DNA of 8,398 nt from Syntrophaceae bacterium UBA2208 (lineage in GTDB: Bacteria; Desulfobacterota; BSN033; UBA1163). Shown here piece after piece: positions 1-6,850 of this stretch; the stretch's first letter is position 1, and each line of letters begins with the position of its first letter. Where the stretch lies: contig DCUS01000232.1 in the NCBI GenBank assembly GCA_002327885.1, forward strand, positions 1,400 through 9,797, in the 5' to 3' direction. Under the pieces are notes generated by a model. It was not told the DNA's origin, searched no databases, and saw nothing but the letters and a program-made list of their open reading frames with translations. Position numbers and translations under genes: made by a program.

Positions 1-684
1 CGGCATGTCTACGAGGGAGTGCTTCAATCGAAATTAATTGAAGAGGTAATTGTTGCCACAGACGATCAGAGAATTTTAGATGCAGTTAAATCCTTTGGCG
101 GGAAAGCCATGATGACCTCCCCCACGCATTTCACTGGAACGGACCGGGTGGCAGAGGTCTCCCAAAAACTCAAATCCGATATCATCGTCAATGTCCAGGG
201 AGATGAACCTTTGATCACGGGAAGTATTCTTGATAAGGCCATCCGTCCCCTTCTCTCGGATGACACGCTCCCGATGTCCACCCTCATGACCAGAATTGAG
301 GAGGTGAGAGATTGGCTCAATCCTCATATCGTGAAAGTCGTGGTGGACCAAAAAAACTTTGCCCTTTATTTCTCTCGCTCCCCTATTCCCTTTCCCCGGG
401 ATCTAAACATTGGACGGCTCGAATCCCGCCCCTTTGGAACCAGTAGGCCACTTCCTCAGAGAGTGTTCAAACACATCGGCGTCTATGTTTTCCGTCGAAA
501 ATTCCTATTAACCTTTTCTAAAATGAAACCTACCCCTTTGGAAAAACTTGAGAAACTTGAACAGCTGAGGGCCCTGGAAAATGGTTATCGTATTAAAGTC
601 ACCCCTGTCAATTATGAACCCATCTGCGTCGACACCCCTGAAGATCTTCAAAAAATAGTAAATTATTTTTCAACGCTCCGCTAA
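1..684 (+). CDS. kdsB: 3-deoxy-manno-octulosonate cytidylyltransferase (CMP-Kdo synthetase), 5'-truncated by window edge
   Basis: The enzyme activates Kdo with CTP to give CMP-Kdo and pyrophosphate in the cytoplasm, the sugar donor for the inner core of lipopolysaccharide. The reading frame is open from base 1 and 227 codons are visible. From memory of the E. coli protein (about 248 residues), His2 here aligns near residue 32, so roughly 30 N-terminal residues with the nucleotide-binding IPARxxSxRxPGKPL motif lie upstream of the window. Visible family hallmarks are IVATDD, the metal-binding NVQGDEP motif, KVVVD followed by ALYFSRSPIPFPR, KHIGVYVFRR, the PTPLEKLEKLEQLR stretch and the C-terminal VDTPEDL. 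The GTG at 19 falls mid-domain and is not the start. The gene implies a Kdo-containing LPS and hence an outer membrane. No terminator is evident after the stop. Family assignment is secure. Confidence 0.95.
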   Translation, partial: RHVYEGVLQSKLIEEVIVATDDQRILDAVKSFGGKAMMTSPTHFTGTDRVAEVSQKLKSDIIVNVQGDEPLITGSILDKAIRPLLSDDTLPMSTLMTRIEEVRDWLNPHIVKVVVDQKNFALYFSRSPIPFPRDLNIGRLESRPFGTSRPLPQRVFKHIGVYVFRRKFLLTFSKMKPTPLEKLEKLEQLRALENGYRIKVTPVNYEPICVDTPEDLQKIVNYFSTLR

Positions 685-812
685 AAACTAATCTATTTCA
701 AAAGCCTGGATCCCCTATCGACCTCCTGGGCCATACATTTACCCATAACGACTTGAATTTATAGCGCCTTTATCTGCTTCAGCTTTTCTTTTCCTCGTGA
801 AAAACCCTCTCA

Positions 813-850
813 AAAATTGTAAGCCCAGGGATTGATTTTCTCACAATTTT
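813..850. promoter_or_regulatory. 8-bp inverted repeat overlapping the lipoprotein promoter (possible operator)
   Basis: AAAATTGT at 813-820 and ACAATTTT at 843-850 are perfect reverse complements. Their centres are 30 bp apart, about three helical turns. The left arm lies upstream of the candidate -35 box and the right arm lies within the -35/-10 spacer, so a protein bound to both would cover the promoter. Because most of this lies upstream of the predicted transcription start, a DNA-level operator is more plausible than an RNA hairpin. The arms are AT-rich and 8 bp, so chance is a real alternative. No regulator gene is adjacent. Confidence 0.35.
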
Positions 851-860
851 AGTGTATATT
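832..860 (+). promoter_or_regulatory. sigma70-type promoter for the lipoprotein gene
   Basis: TTGATT (832-837) and TATATT (855-860) are separated by exactly 17 bp, and TG at 853-854 directly precedes the -10 box. Transcription would begin near 867, leaving a leader of about 20 nt before the ATG at 886. The leader (GCAAAAAGTGAAAAA) has no strong Shine-Dalgarno, in contrast to carD and the PIN/TRAM gene, so initiation probably relies on an unstructured A-rich leader. Confidence 0.6.
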
Positions 861-885
861 TATATCAGTTGCAAAAAGTGAAAAA

Positions 886-2037
886 ATGAATCTAAGAGAA
901 ACCATCCCTCGCTTTTTCATAATCCTCCTTCTTCCCATTCTTCTTCTCGTTTTTGCTTGCTCCATGCCATCATGGTTTCCGCTCAAAAAGAGACCCCCTC
1001 ACATGGCAAAACAAAAAGAATTACAGGACAAAGAAGTAATCATTATTGATAAGCATGAATACGTCAAAGTGTCAAATGCAAGGGCCTCCGAGGGAAAAGG
1101 CCAACCTAAATATCTCTATATTCCCGTTAATGAATACCTCGCCAATAAGGGAGACTATACCACTCCATCCATCGGGAAGGAAGAATTGAAGAAGAGCCCT
1201 TCAGTGGCCTCAACAAAAACCTCTCCTTCTTTAAAAGAGGAGGTTTTACTTGTCTCTCCTTCGAAACCTGCATCTTCAGTTTTAAAGAAAAAAGTCATGA
1301 TCGCCCATTTTGATGATCGAACGACGGTGACGGAGGAGGTGCTCGGAGATTGGGTTGCCGAAAAGCTCATGAAAGAGGTAAACCGGAGGTCTTATCAAGT
1401 TTCTTTTGTCGATTATCAAATGGTCAAAGAATTTCTTGAAAAAAAAGGGGTCGACGTGAAAGATCTGGAGACGCCCAATGTACTCCATTTACTTAACGAA
1501 GTTTTTGGAATCCATGCCCTTGTGGTCGGCCAACTCTCAGGACCCTATGTCTTCGCTACCAAGGCGGATAAGGAGTCGGAGGGAATAGCTTCAGCCATTA
1601 TTAAAATTGACATGAGGCTTATGGACACCTTTCATGGTAAGACCTCTAAACATCTCTCTGCCAGCAATCCCCTCGTCGCCACAAAGGAAAAAGGAACTTT
1701 TTCGGAAGAGAAGGCCAAAATCAGGGCGATCGATTTCGCTATTTCCGAACTGGGACGATCCCTTTTAACGGAATTGGATCGCCTGGACTGGTTTTGTCGA
1801 ATCGCCAAGGTTGAGGGTGAAGAGGTTTACATCAATGCTGGAAGAGTAACCGGTCTTAGGGTGGGAGATGTTATGGATGTATTTCGATCTGGCGGATCCG
1901 GAGAAAGAGGAGAGGTTAAAGGTAAAATTAAAATTTCGGCCTTCTTTGGTATTGACGCCTCAATGGGCAGACTGATCCAAGGGAAAACCCCCGATGTAAA
2001 TGACGTTTTGAAACTGGCCAAAAGCGAAGGGACCTAA
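886..2037 (+). CDS. Putative outer-membrane lipoprotein with CsgG/FlgT-like domains
   Basis: This 383-residue protein begins with an Arg-containing n-region, a long Leu/Ile-rich core (about residues 10-24) and a lipobox V-F-A-Cys25. Ser26 at +2 favours outer-membrane sorting. Residues about 26-130 are polar and Ser/Pro/Lys-rich, probably a disordered tether. From Lys136 the pattern VMIAHFDDRT, then EEVLGDWVAEKLMKEV, then a GIHALVVGQLSG strand resembles the CsgG/TolB-N-like periplasmic fold (shared nucleotide-binding-like topology without a catalytic site). After Trp302, the strand-rich RIAKVEGEEVYINAG, GLRVGDVMDVF and a final DVNDVLKL resemble the C-terminal beta domain of FlgT-type proteins. 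It has its own promoter and is followed directly by a terminator, so it is probably monocistronic. No secretion, flagellar or curli genes are adjacent. Role unknown: envelope structural or assembly factor is an inference. Confidence 0.8.
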   Translation: MNLRETIPRFFIILLLPILLLVFACSMPSWFPLKKRPPHMAKQKELQDKEVIIIDKHEYVKVSNARASEGKGQPKYLYIPVNEYLANKGDYTTPSIGKEELKKSPSVASTKTSPSLKEEVLLVSPSKPASSVLKKKVMIAHFDDRTTVTEEVLGDWVAEKLMKEVNRRSYQVSFVDYQMVKEFLEKKGVDVKDLETPNVLHLLNEVFGIHALVVGQLSGPYVFATKADKESEGIASAIIKIDMRLMDTFHGKTSKHLSASNPLVATKEKGTFSEEKAKIRAIDFAISELGRSLLTELDRLDWFCRIAKVEGEEVYINAGRVTGLRVGDVMDVFRSGGSGERGEVKGKIKISAFFGIDASMGRLIQGKTPDVNDVLKLAKSEGT

Positions 2038-2073
2038 ATCCACCGCATGGCTTTCCTCCTCTCTCAATCGGCC

Positions 2074-2098
2074 CTACGGGTTTCCCCGTGGTTTTTTT
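2074..2098 (+). terminator. Intrinsic terminator after the lipoprotein gene
   Basis: CTACGGG (2074-2080) pairs with CCCGTGG (2085-2091) as a 7-bp stem with one T-G wobble and a TTTC loop, followed at once by seven T residues (2092-2098). It lies 36 bp after the stop codon and separates the lipoprotein transcript from the carD transcript. Confidence 0.85.
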
Positions 2099-2101
2099 GA
2101 T

Positions 2102-2126
2102 CGCTTCGGCGAAATCCGCCGAAGCG
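2102..2126. repeat. Perfect 10-bp hairpin downstream of the terminator
   Basis: CGCTTCGGCG (2102-2111) and CGCCGAAGCG (2117-2126) are exact reverse complements around a 5-nt loop. The T content downstream is low (TCTTCC), so it is a poor terminator by itself on the + strand, and A residues follow on the - strand. It could be a back-up to the preceding terminator, a REP-like element or the first stem of the carD leader. Confidence 0.6.
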
Positions 2127-2135
2127 TCTTCCTGC

Positions 2136-2168
2136 ATGCAAGGCGATGGAGGGTTCTCCACCTTGCAT
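2136..2168. repeat. Bulged hairpin in the carD leader
   Basis: ATGCAAGG (2136-2143) pairs with CCTTGCAT (2161-2168). Inside it TGGAG (2147-2151) pairs with CTCCA (2156-2160) around a GGTT loop, leaving a CGA bulge on the 5' side only. The 13 base pairs with a single three-nucleotide bulge are unlikely to be chance in so short a space. Function not known. Confidence 0.6.
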
Positions 2169-2313
2169 TCATTTACGGTGAAAGCGACGGCCTTCTGAGC
2201 AGGCGGATAAAAAGTGGGGGGAGTCATCATTCCAACGGCCCCACCGGGAAATCATCCCCCGTTGCAATGGCATTCTTTATTCTCAAATTGAAATTGCCAT
2301 TTTTCTTTTTGCC
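2169..2313 (+). promoter_or_regulatory. Structured, apparently non-coding leader upstream of carD
   Basis: No plausible gene lies here, and I found no well-spaced sigma70 -35/-10 pair. GTGGGG (2214-2219) can pair with CCCCAC (2239-2244). The overlapping run GGGGGA (2217-2222) can instead pair with TCCCCC (2255-2260), which also competes with AACGG (2234-2238) pairing to CCGTT (2259-2263). Further down, AATGGCA (2266-2272) and TGCCATT (2295-2301) form a 7-bp inverted repeat. The region may contain the carD promoter and a 5' leader with alternative folds. No known riboswitch class was recognised. Confidence 0.35.
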
Positions 2314-2324
2314 AGAAAGGAGGT
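2314..2324 (+). promoter_or_regulatory. Near-perfect Shine-Dalgarno of carD
   Basis: AGAAAGGAGGT is complementary over 11 nt to the typical bacterial 16S rRNA 3' tail, and GGAGG ends 10 nt before the ATG at 2334. It fixes the carD start and suggests strong translation. Confidence 0.85.
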
Positions 2325-2333
2325 TTTGATTTT

Positions 2334-2816
2334 ATGTTCCAGATCGGCGACAAAGCAGTTTATCCGGGCCATGGGGTAGGAGTTATTGAGGCCATTGAAA
2401 TCAAGCAGATCTCTGGAAGGGAACACACCTTTTTTATTCTTCGAATCTTAGAAAACGGGATGACCATCATGATTCCTCGGGACAATGTGGAGGCGGCCAA
2501 GCTAAGAGGAGTCATTCGAAAAATTGATGTCCGAAAGGTCATCGGGATCCTGAAGGACCGGGAGGTCACCATCGATAATCAGACCTGGAATCGGCGATAC
2601 CGTGAATATATGGAAAAGATCAACACTGGATCGATCTATGGCATTGCTGAAGTGTTTCGGGACCTTCATCTTCTGAAAACAGAGAAAGAACTTTCCTTCG
2701 GGGAAAGGAAAATTATGGATATGGCTAAAAATCTCCTGGTCAAAGAATTGGCGATCGCCCGGAATGTGAAAGAGTCGGATATTTTGAGGGAGATCCATTC
2801 TATCTTTGGATCATAA
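2334..2816 (+). CDS. carD: CarD/CdnL-family RNA polymerase-binding transcription regulator
   Basis: CarD/CdnL proteins bind the RNA polymerase beta subunit and stabilise the open complex at housekeeping and rRNA promoters. At 160 residues this has the normal size of the short family form. Residues 1-55 show the Tudor-like RNAP-interaction domain: FQIGDKAVYPGHGVGVI, then the strand pair ending TIMIPRDNV. Residues about 60-160 form the helical DNA-binding part. Trp85, in the segment TWNRRYREYMEKINTGS, corresponds to the conserved Trp that in mycobacterial CarD wedges at the upstream edge of the transcription bubble. Motifs such as ERKIMDMAKNLLVKELA are typical of the C-terminal helices. It follows a structured leader and starts the run of co-directional genes. 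Family certain; the exact regulon cannot be read from the sequence. Confidence 0.95.
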   Translation: MFQIGDKAVYPGHGVGVIEAIEIKQISGREHTFFILRILENGMTIMIPRDNVEAAKLRGVIRKIDVRKVIGILKDREVTIDNQTWNRRYREYMEKINTGSIYGIAEVFRDLHLLKTEKELSFGERKIMDMAKNLLVKELAIARNVKESDILREIHSIFGS

Positions 2817-2874
2817 GCTCTCCAGAGTTACTATCTTTTTCATAAACATGTCTTCTCAAACTAATCATGCATGG

Positions 2875-2883
2875 AAAGGAGGT
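2875..2883 (+). promoter_or_regulatory. Shine-Dalgarno that decides a TTG start for the PIN/TRAM gene
   Basis: AAAGGAGGT lies here, with GGAGG ending 8 nt before the TTG at 2891. The in-frame ATG at 2867 would place this ribosome binding site inside the coding sequence and has no good Shine-Dalgarno of its own. Confidence 0.8.
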
Positions 2884-2890
2884 GAATACT

Positions 2891-3943
<1,053 letters not shown>

Positions 3944-3956
3944 ATGTTGGAAGTTT

Positions 3957-4025
3957 GGAATAATGCCTGCCTGCCAGTAGGCAGGGAAAATTGGAATGAT
4001 GGGCTTGCCAGTATTCCTTCATTCC
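3957..4025. repeat. GGAAT/ATTCC-based intergenic inverted-repeat element, copy A
   Basis: Forward units TGGAATAATG (3956-3965) and TTGGAATGATGGG (3991-4003) face reverse units TATTCC and TTCATTCC (4012-4025). GGAATGATGG and CCTTCATTCC pair with one mismatch. The tract begins 13 nt after the PIN/TRAM stop and ends 21 nt before the ispD ATG. It is the most divergent of the three copies and carries an extra hairpin inside. Confidence 0.45.
3970..3985. repeat. CCTGCC/GGCAGG hairpin within copy A
   Basis: CCTGCC (3970-3975) and GGCAGG (3980-3985) form a perfect 6-bp GC-rich stem with an AGTA loop. The left side extends the GCCT periodicity (GCCTGCCTGCC). No T-run follows, so it is not a terminator. 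It may be a separate short palindromic repeat inserted in, or part of, the GGAAT element. Confidence 0.55.
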
Positions 4026-4046
4026 TTGTATCTTGAGTGTTGAACC

Positions 4047-4772
4047 ATGAAAACCGATGCAGTGATCGTCTCTGCGGGGAAGGGTGTTCGCTTCATGGAA
4101 GGGCAGAAGAAGCAATTCTACCTCCTCGATGACAAGCCAATCCTCGCCCACACCCTTGATAAATTCGAGACCTGCCCTCTCATTCGCTCGATCCTTCTGG
4201 TGGTTGGGCAGGAGGATATGGATTATTGCTTGAGAGAGGTCATTGAAAAATATAAATTTAATAAGGTTTCCCAAATCGTTCCAGGGGGGAAGCGAAGGCA
4301 GGAGTCTGTGAAAAATGGAGTGGAGGCTCTTAAAAAGGATGCGGATATTGTGGTCATTCATGATGGGGTCCGACCGTTCGTTACCAAACCCATGATTGAA
4401 GACTCCATCCACTCTGCCATACGACATGGGGCAGTGATCTTAGGTGTTCCGGTGAAAGATACCACGAAAATTTCAAGCTCGGACGGAACCGTCCTCAAAA
4501 CATTGGATCGGGAGACTCTCTGGCAGATTCAAACCCCACAAACTTTTCAATCCAAAGTGATCAAAGAGGCTTACTATCGAGCCACGGAAGATGGGTTTAT
4601 CGGGACGGATGACGCTTCTCTGGTTGAACGGTTAGGGATAAAGGTTCATATCCTGCCAGGATCTTATACCAACATCAAAATCACCACTTCGGAAGATCTG
4701 CTGCTGGCCAATCTTTTCCTCAAGATAAATAGCTTAACCCAGGAAGGTTCATCAGGAGGATCCAAAAGATGA
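4047..4772 (+). CDS. ispD: 2-C-methyl-D-erythritol 4-phosphate cytidylyltransferase
   Basis: The enzyme joins MEP and CTP to give CDP-methylerythritol, the third step of the non-mevalonate isoprenoid pathway in the cytoplasm. The 241 residues match the family's usual 230-240. The N-terminal nucleotide-binding loop is SAGKGVRF (residues 9-16), with Ser in place of the more common Ala, followed by KKQF. HDGVRPFV (from His105) contains Asp106, which contributes to metal binding. KDTTK and the QTPQTF motif follow, and NIKITTSEDL near the C-terminus carries Lys211, equivalent to the substrate-binding Lys of E. coli. The ATG at 4047 gives the expected N-terminus, although only a weak GAG-type ribosome site precedes it. 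The stop overlaps the ispF start by 4 nt (ATGA), implying translational coupling. The separate ispD/ispF arrangement contrasts with the fused ispDF of some alphaproteobacteria and Campylobacter relatives. Confidence 0.96.
   Translation: MKTDAVIVSAGKGVRFMEGQKKQFYLLDDKPILAHTLDKFETCPLIRSILLVVGQEDMDYCLREVIEKYKFNKVSQIVPGGKRRQESVKNGVEALKKDADIVVIHDGVRPFVTKPMIEDSIHSAIRHGAVILGVPVKDTTKISSSDGTVLKTLDRETLWQIQTPQTFQSKVIKEAYYRATEDGFIGTDDASLVERLGIKVHILPGSYTNIKITTSEDLLLANLFLKINSLTQEGSSGGSKR
4754..4760 (+). promoter_or_regulatory. Shine-Dalgarno of ispF inside the ispD 3' end
   Basis: AGGAGGA with GGAGG ending 9 nt before the ATG at 4769 lies within the last codons of ispD. It supports the overlapping ATGA start and coupled translation of the two MEP-pathway enzymes. 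Confidence 0.8.
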
Positions 4773-5242
4773 GAGTCGGTTTTGGATATGATGTCCATCC
4801 ATTTGTTTCAGGCCGGCCGTTGATCTTGGGAGGAATACAAATCCCATATTTATTTGGTTTGAAGGGCCATTCGGATGCCGATGTCCTCACTCATGCTATC
4901 TGCGATGCCTTACTGGGAGCCATCGCCGAGGGAGACATCGGAAGACATTTCCCGGATACTGATCCCAAATACCGGAATGTCAAAAGCACCCTTCTTTTGA
5001 AAAAGGCGCTGAGCAAGGTCAGAGATAAGGGATTCCATCCAATTAATATTGATGCCACCATTGTGGCTCAGAAACCTAAGCTCTCTGATAATATCCCCAG
5101 GATGGTGAAGGAGATTGCAAAGGCCCTGGAGATTGAAGCGGGAAGCGTGAATGTAAAGGCCACGACGACAGAAGGACTCGGGTTTACCGGCAGGGAAGAA
5201 GGAATCGCTGCCTATGCCGTAGTCCTGGTTGAAAAAAAATGA
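4769..5242 (+). CDS. ispF: 2-C-methyl-D-erythritol 2,4-cyclodiphosphate synthase
   Basis: IspF cyclises CDP-ME 2-phosphate to MEcPP with release of CMP, two steps after IspD. The 157 residues match the family, which works as a homotrimer with active sites at subunit interfaces. Metal ligands are visible as Asp8 and His10 (GFGYDVH) and His42 (GHSDADVLTHAICDALLGA). GDIGRHFPDTDP is the flexible substrate loop. The nucleotide-binding TTTEGLGFTGR begins at Thr132, with Thr132, Thr133 and Glu135 at the E. coli numbering. IspE, the intervening kinase, is not in this window, as is common. It is translationally coupled to ispD by the 4-nt overlap. Confidence 0.97.
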   Translation: MRVGFGYDVHPFVSGRPLILGGIQIPYLFGLKGHSDADVLTHAICDALLGAIAEGDIGRHFPDTDPKYRNVKSTLLLKKALSKVRDKGFHPINIDATIVAQKPKLSDNIPRMVKEIAKALEIEAGSVNVKATTTEGLGFTGREEGIAAYAVVLVEKK

Positions 5243-5244
5243 CA

Positions 5245-5273
5245 GCATAGCGCCGATACTCTTTAAGCTATGC
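5245..5273. repeat. 7-bp inverted repeat between ispF and gltX
   Basis: GCATAGC (5245-5251) and GCTATGC (5267-5273) are perfect reverse complements with a 15-nt loop. Each is followed by a GCGCC-like extension (CATAGCGCC, CTATGCGCC). There is no T-run, so it is not a terminator. Its sequence is unrelated to the GGAAT element in the other gaps, suggesting a second short intergenic repeat type. Confidence 0.45.
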
Positions 5274-5307
5274 GCCATGCCTCATGCGATTCATTTGAGG
5301 GTTTCAA

Positions 5308-6753
5308 ATGACGTCTAATGTTCGGGTTCGCTTTGCCCCTGCCCCGACCGGGCTTCTCCATATCGGAAACGCCCGGACTGCCCTTTTCAATTTTCTTTTT
5401 GCGAAACGTCATCAAGGAACATTTGTCCTGCGTATTGAAGACACAGATTTAGAGAGGTCCACCGATGCCTCCATTGATCGGATCATCGAAGATTTGAAAT
5501 GGCTGGGAATGATTTGGGACGAAGGTCCCAACCAAGATGGACCCGAGGGGCCCTATCGTCAATCACAACGTTTATCCATCTATCAGGAGTTTGCCGATAG
5601 GTTATTTCAAGAAGGAAAAAGTTATAAATGCTTTTGTTCCGAAGAAAGACTCGAAAAGCTCAGGAAAGAACAACTTTCCAAAGGGAGGATGCCCCGTTAC
5701 GATGGGCGGTGTCGTTCCCTCACCCAAGGAGAGATTGCCAAAATGGAGTCGTCCGGACTTCACCCCGTCCTTCGATTTCATGTGGGATCAGGATCGATCC
5801 ATTTTGATGACCTGATCCATGGAAAGATGAATTTCGATTCGGGTGGCATCGGTGATTTTATCATCGTCCGTTCAGACGGAATGGCCTCCTATAATTTTGC
5901 CTGTGTCATGGATGACCATTTAATGCGCATTACTCATGTCATCCGGGGGGAAGACCATCTCTCCAACACTCCCCGACAGATCCTCCTCTATCAGGCGCTG
6001 GCCTGGGAACCTCCTGTCTTTGCTCATCACCCGCTGATCCTTGGACCGGACCGGTCTCCACTGAGCAAACGCCATGGCGCTACCGCTGTTTCCCAATATC
6101 GAGACGAAGGCTTTTTGCCCGAGGCGCTCCAGAACTATCTTATTCTTTTAGGCTGGTCGTCTCCTTCCGGGAAAGAAACTCTTCCACTCAACAAGACGGT
6201 TGAGGAATTCTCGATTCAAGATATTTCAAGAAGTGCTCCCATTTACAACCGAAAAAAATTGGAGTGGCTGAACAGTTACTATATTAGGGAAAAGGAGGAA
6301 GGGCCACTCGCTGAAGCGTTAGTTCCTTACCTCGAAAAGGCCGGCATTCAAATCGACCAAATCGATCGCCAGTGGCTCAACCAAATTTTCGGAATTCTAA
6401 AGGAAAATTTAGTCGTCCTCTCACAGGTACAGGAATACCTGGGTATTTTCTTCGATGAAAAATTCTTTTTTGAGGAGGGCGCCCAGACTTTGTTGTCGGA
6501 TCCCAAAAATCGGGAGACCCTTCGTTCTGTCCTCAAAGTCTTGGAGGATTCACAGGAAACGACATTAGATGAACCATCTTCCTTGCTCCCTCAGTTGGAA
6601 AAAAAGACAGAATGTAAGGGAAAAGACCTCTATGCCCCTCTCCGGGCAGCGGTGACCGGAAAAACGAAAGGACCCGAGTTGGTGAAAACCCTCCCTCTCC
6701 TTGGAAGGGAAAGAATCATCCGTCGAATTAAAATGGCGTTAGAGATTTCTTGA
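5308..6753 (+). CDS. gltX: Glutamyl-tRNA synthetase
   Basis: This class Ic synthetase attaches glutamate to tRNA-Glu, and in lineages without GlnRS also to tRNA-Gln. At 481 residues it is full length and carries the C-terminal anticodon-binding region, which excludes the short GluQ-RS paralogue. The Rossmann fold opens with VRFAPAPTGLLHIGNART (HIGN at 18-21), followed by LRIEDTDLERS. A probable zinc site is formed by Cys108, Cys110, Tyr131 and Cys135 (CFC ... YDGRC), the C-x-C / Y-x3-C pattern. VIRGEDHLSNTPRQ and the KMSKS-equivalent LSKR (252-255, in SPLSKRHGA) are intact. GAGGG at 5297-5301, 6 nt before the ATG at 5308, supports the start. Whether it is discriminating cannot be decided here; the Glu-tRNA(Gln) role depends on whether glnS or gatCAB exist elsewhere. 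It lies between ispF and cysS, as in Firmicutes, but without cysE. Confidence 0.97.
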   Translation: MTSNVRVRFAPAPTGLLHIGNARTALFNFLFAKRHQGTFVLRIEDTDLERSTDASIDRIIEDLKWLGMIWDEGPNQDGPEGPYRQSQRLSIYQEFADRLFQEGKSYKCFCSEERLEKLRKEQLSKGRMPRYDGRCRSLTQGEIAKMESSGLHPVLRFHVGSGSIHFDDLIHGKMNFDSGGIGDFIIVRSDGMASYNFACVMDDHLMRITHVIRGEDHLSNTPRQILLYQALAWEPPVFAHHPLILGPDRSPLSKRHGATAVSQYRDEGFLPEALQNYLILLGWSSPSGKETLPLNKTVEEFSIQDISRSAPIYNRKKLEWLNSYYIREKEEGPLAEALVPYLEKAGIQIDQIDRQWLNQIFGILKENLVVLSQVQEYLGIFFDEKFFFEEGAQTLLSDPKNRETLRSVLKVLEDSQETTLDEPSSLLPQLEKKTECKGKDLYAPLRAAVTGKTKGPELVKTLPLLGRERIIRRIKMALEIS

Positions 6754-6759
6754 GAAATC

Positions 6760-6834
6760 TGGAATATTGGAACAATGGGTTTTTCAGAAAGAATCAGTTT
6801 TCATCACGTCATCATTTCATGATTCCATTATTCC
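6760..6834. repeat. GGAAT/ATTCC-based intergenic inverted-repeat element, copy B
   Basis: The left arm GGAATATTGGAACAATG (6761-6777) matches the reverse complement of the right arm CATGATTCCATTATTCC (6818-6834) at 14 of 17 positions. The element starts 7 nt after the gltX stop and ends 16 nt before the cysS ATG, so it fills almost the entire gap. It shares TGGAATATTGGAACAA and ATTCCATTATTCC exactly with copy C, while the central parts differ. Confidence 0.65.
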
Positions 6835-6850
6835 GTTTTAGGATGGACTT

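Noticed and set aside
19..21. GTG as the start of kdsB
   Set aside because: The frame is open upstream to base 1, and residues before it (HVYE) match the family. Starting here would remove the essential nucleotide-binding N-terminus.
1928..2230. Open frame of 100 codons on the - strand
   Set aside because: It runs antisense to the lipoprotein 3' end, through the intrinsic terminator and both leader hairpins. No recognisable protein pattern was seen in it.
2267..2301. sigma54-type promoter around TGGCATTCTTTATTCT
   Set aside because: The -24 GG element is present but the -12 GC element at the required spacing is absent.
3970..3990. CCTGCC/GGCAGG hairpin as a terminator between the PIN/TRAM gene and ispD
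   Set aside because: It is followed by GAAAATTGG, not a T-run. The stem is only 6 bp.
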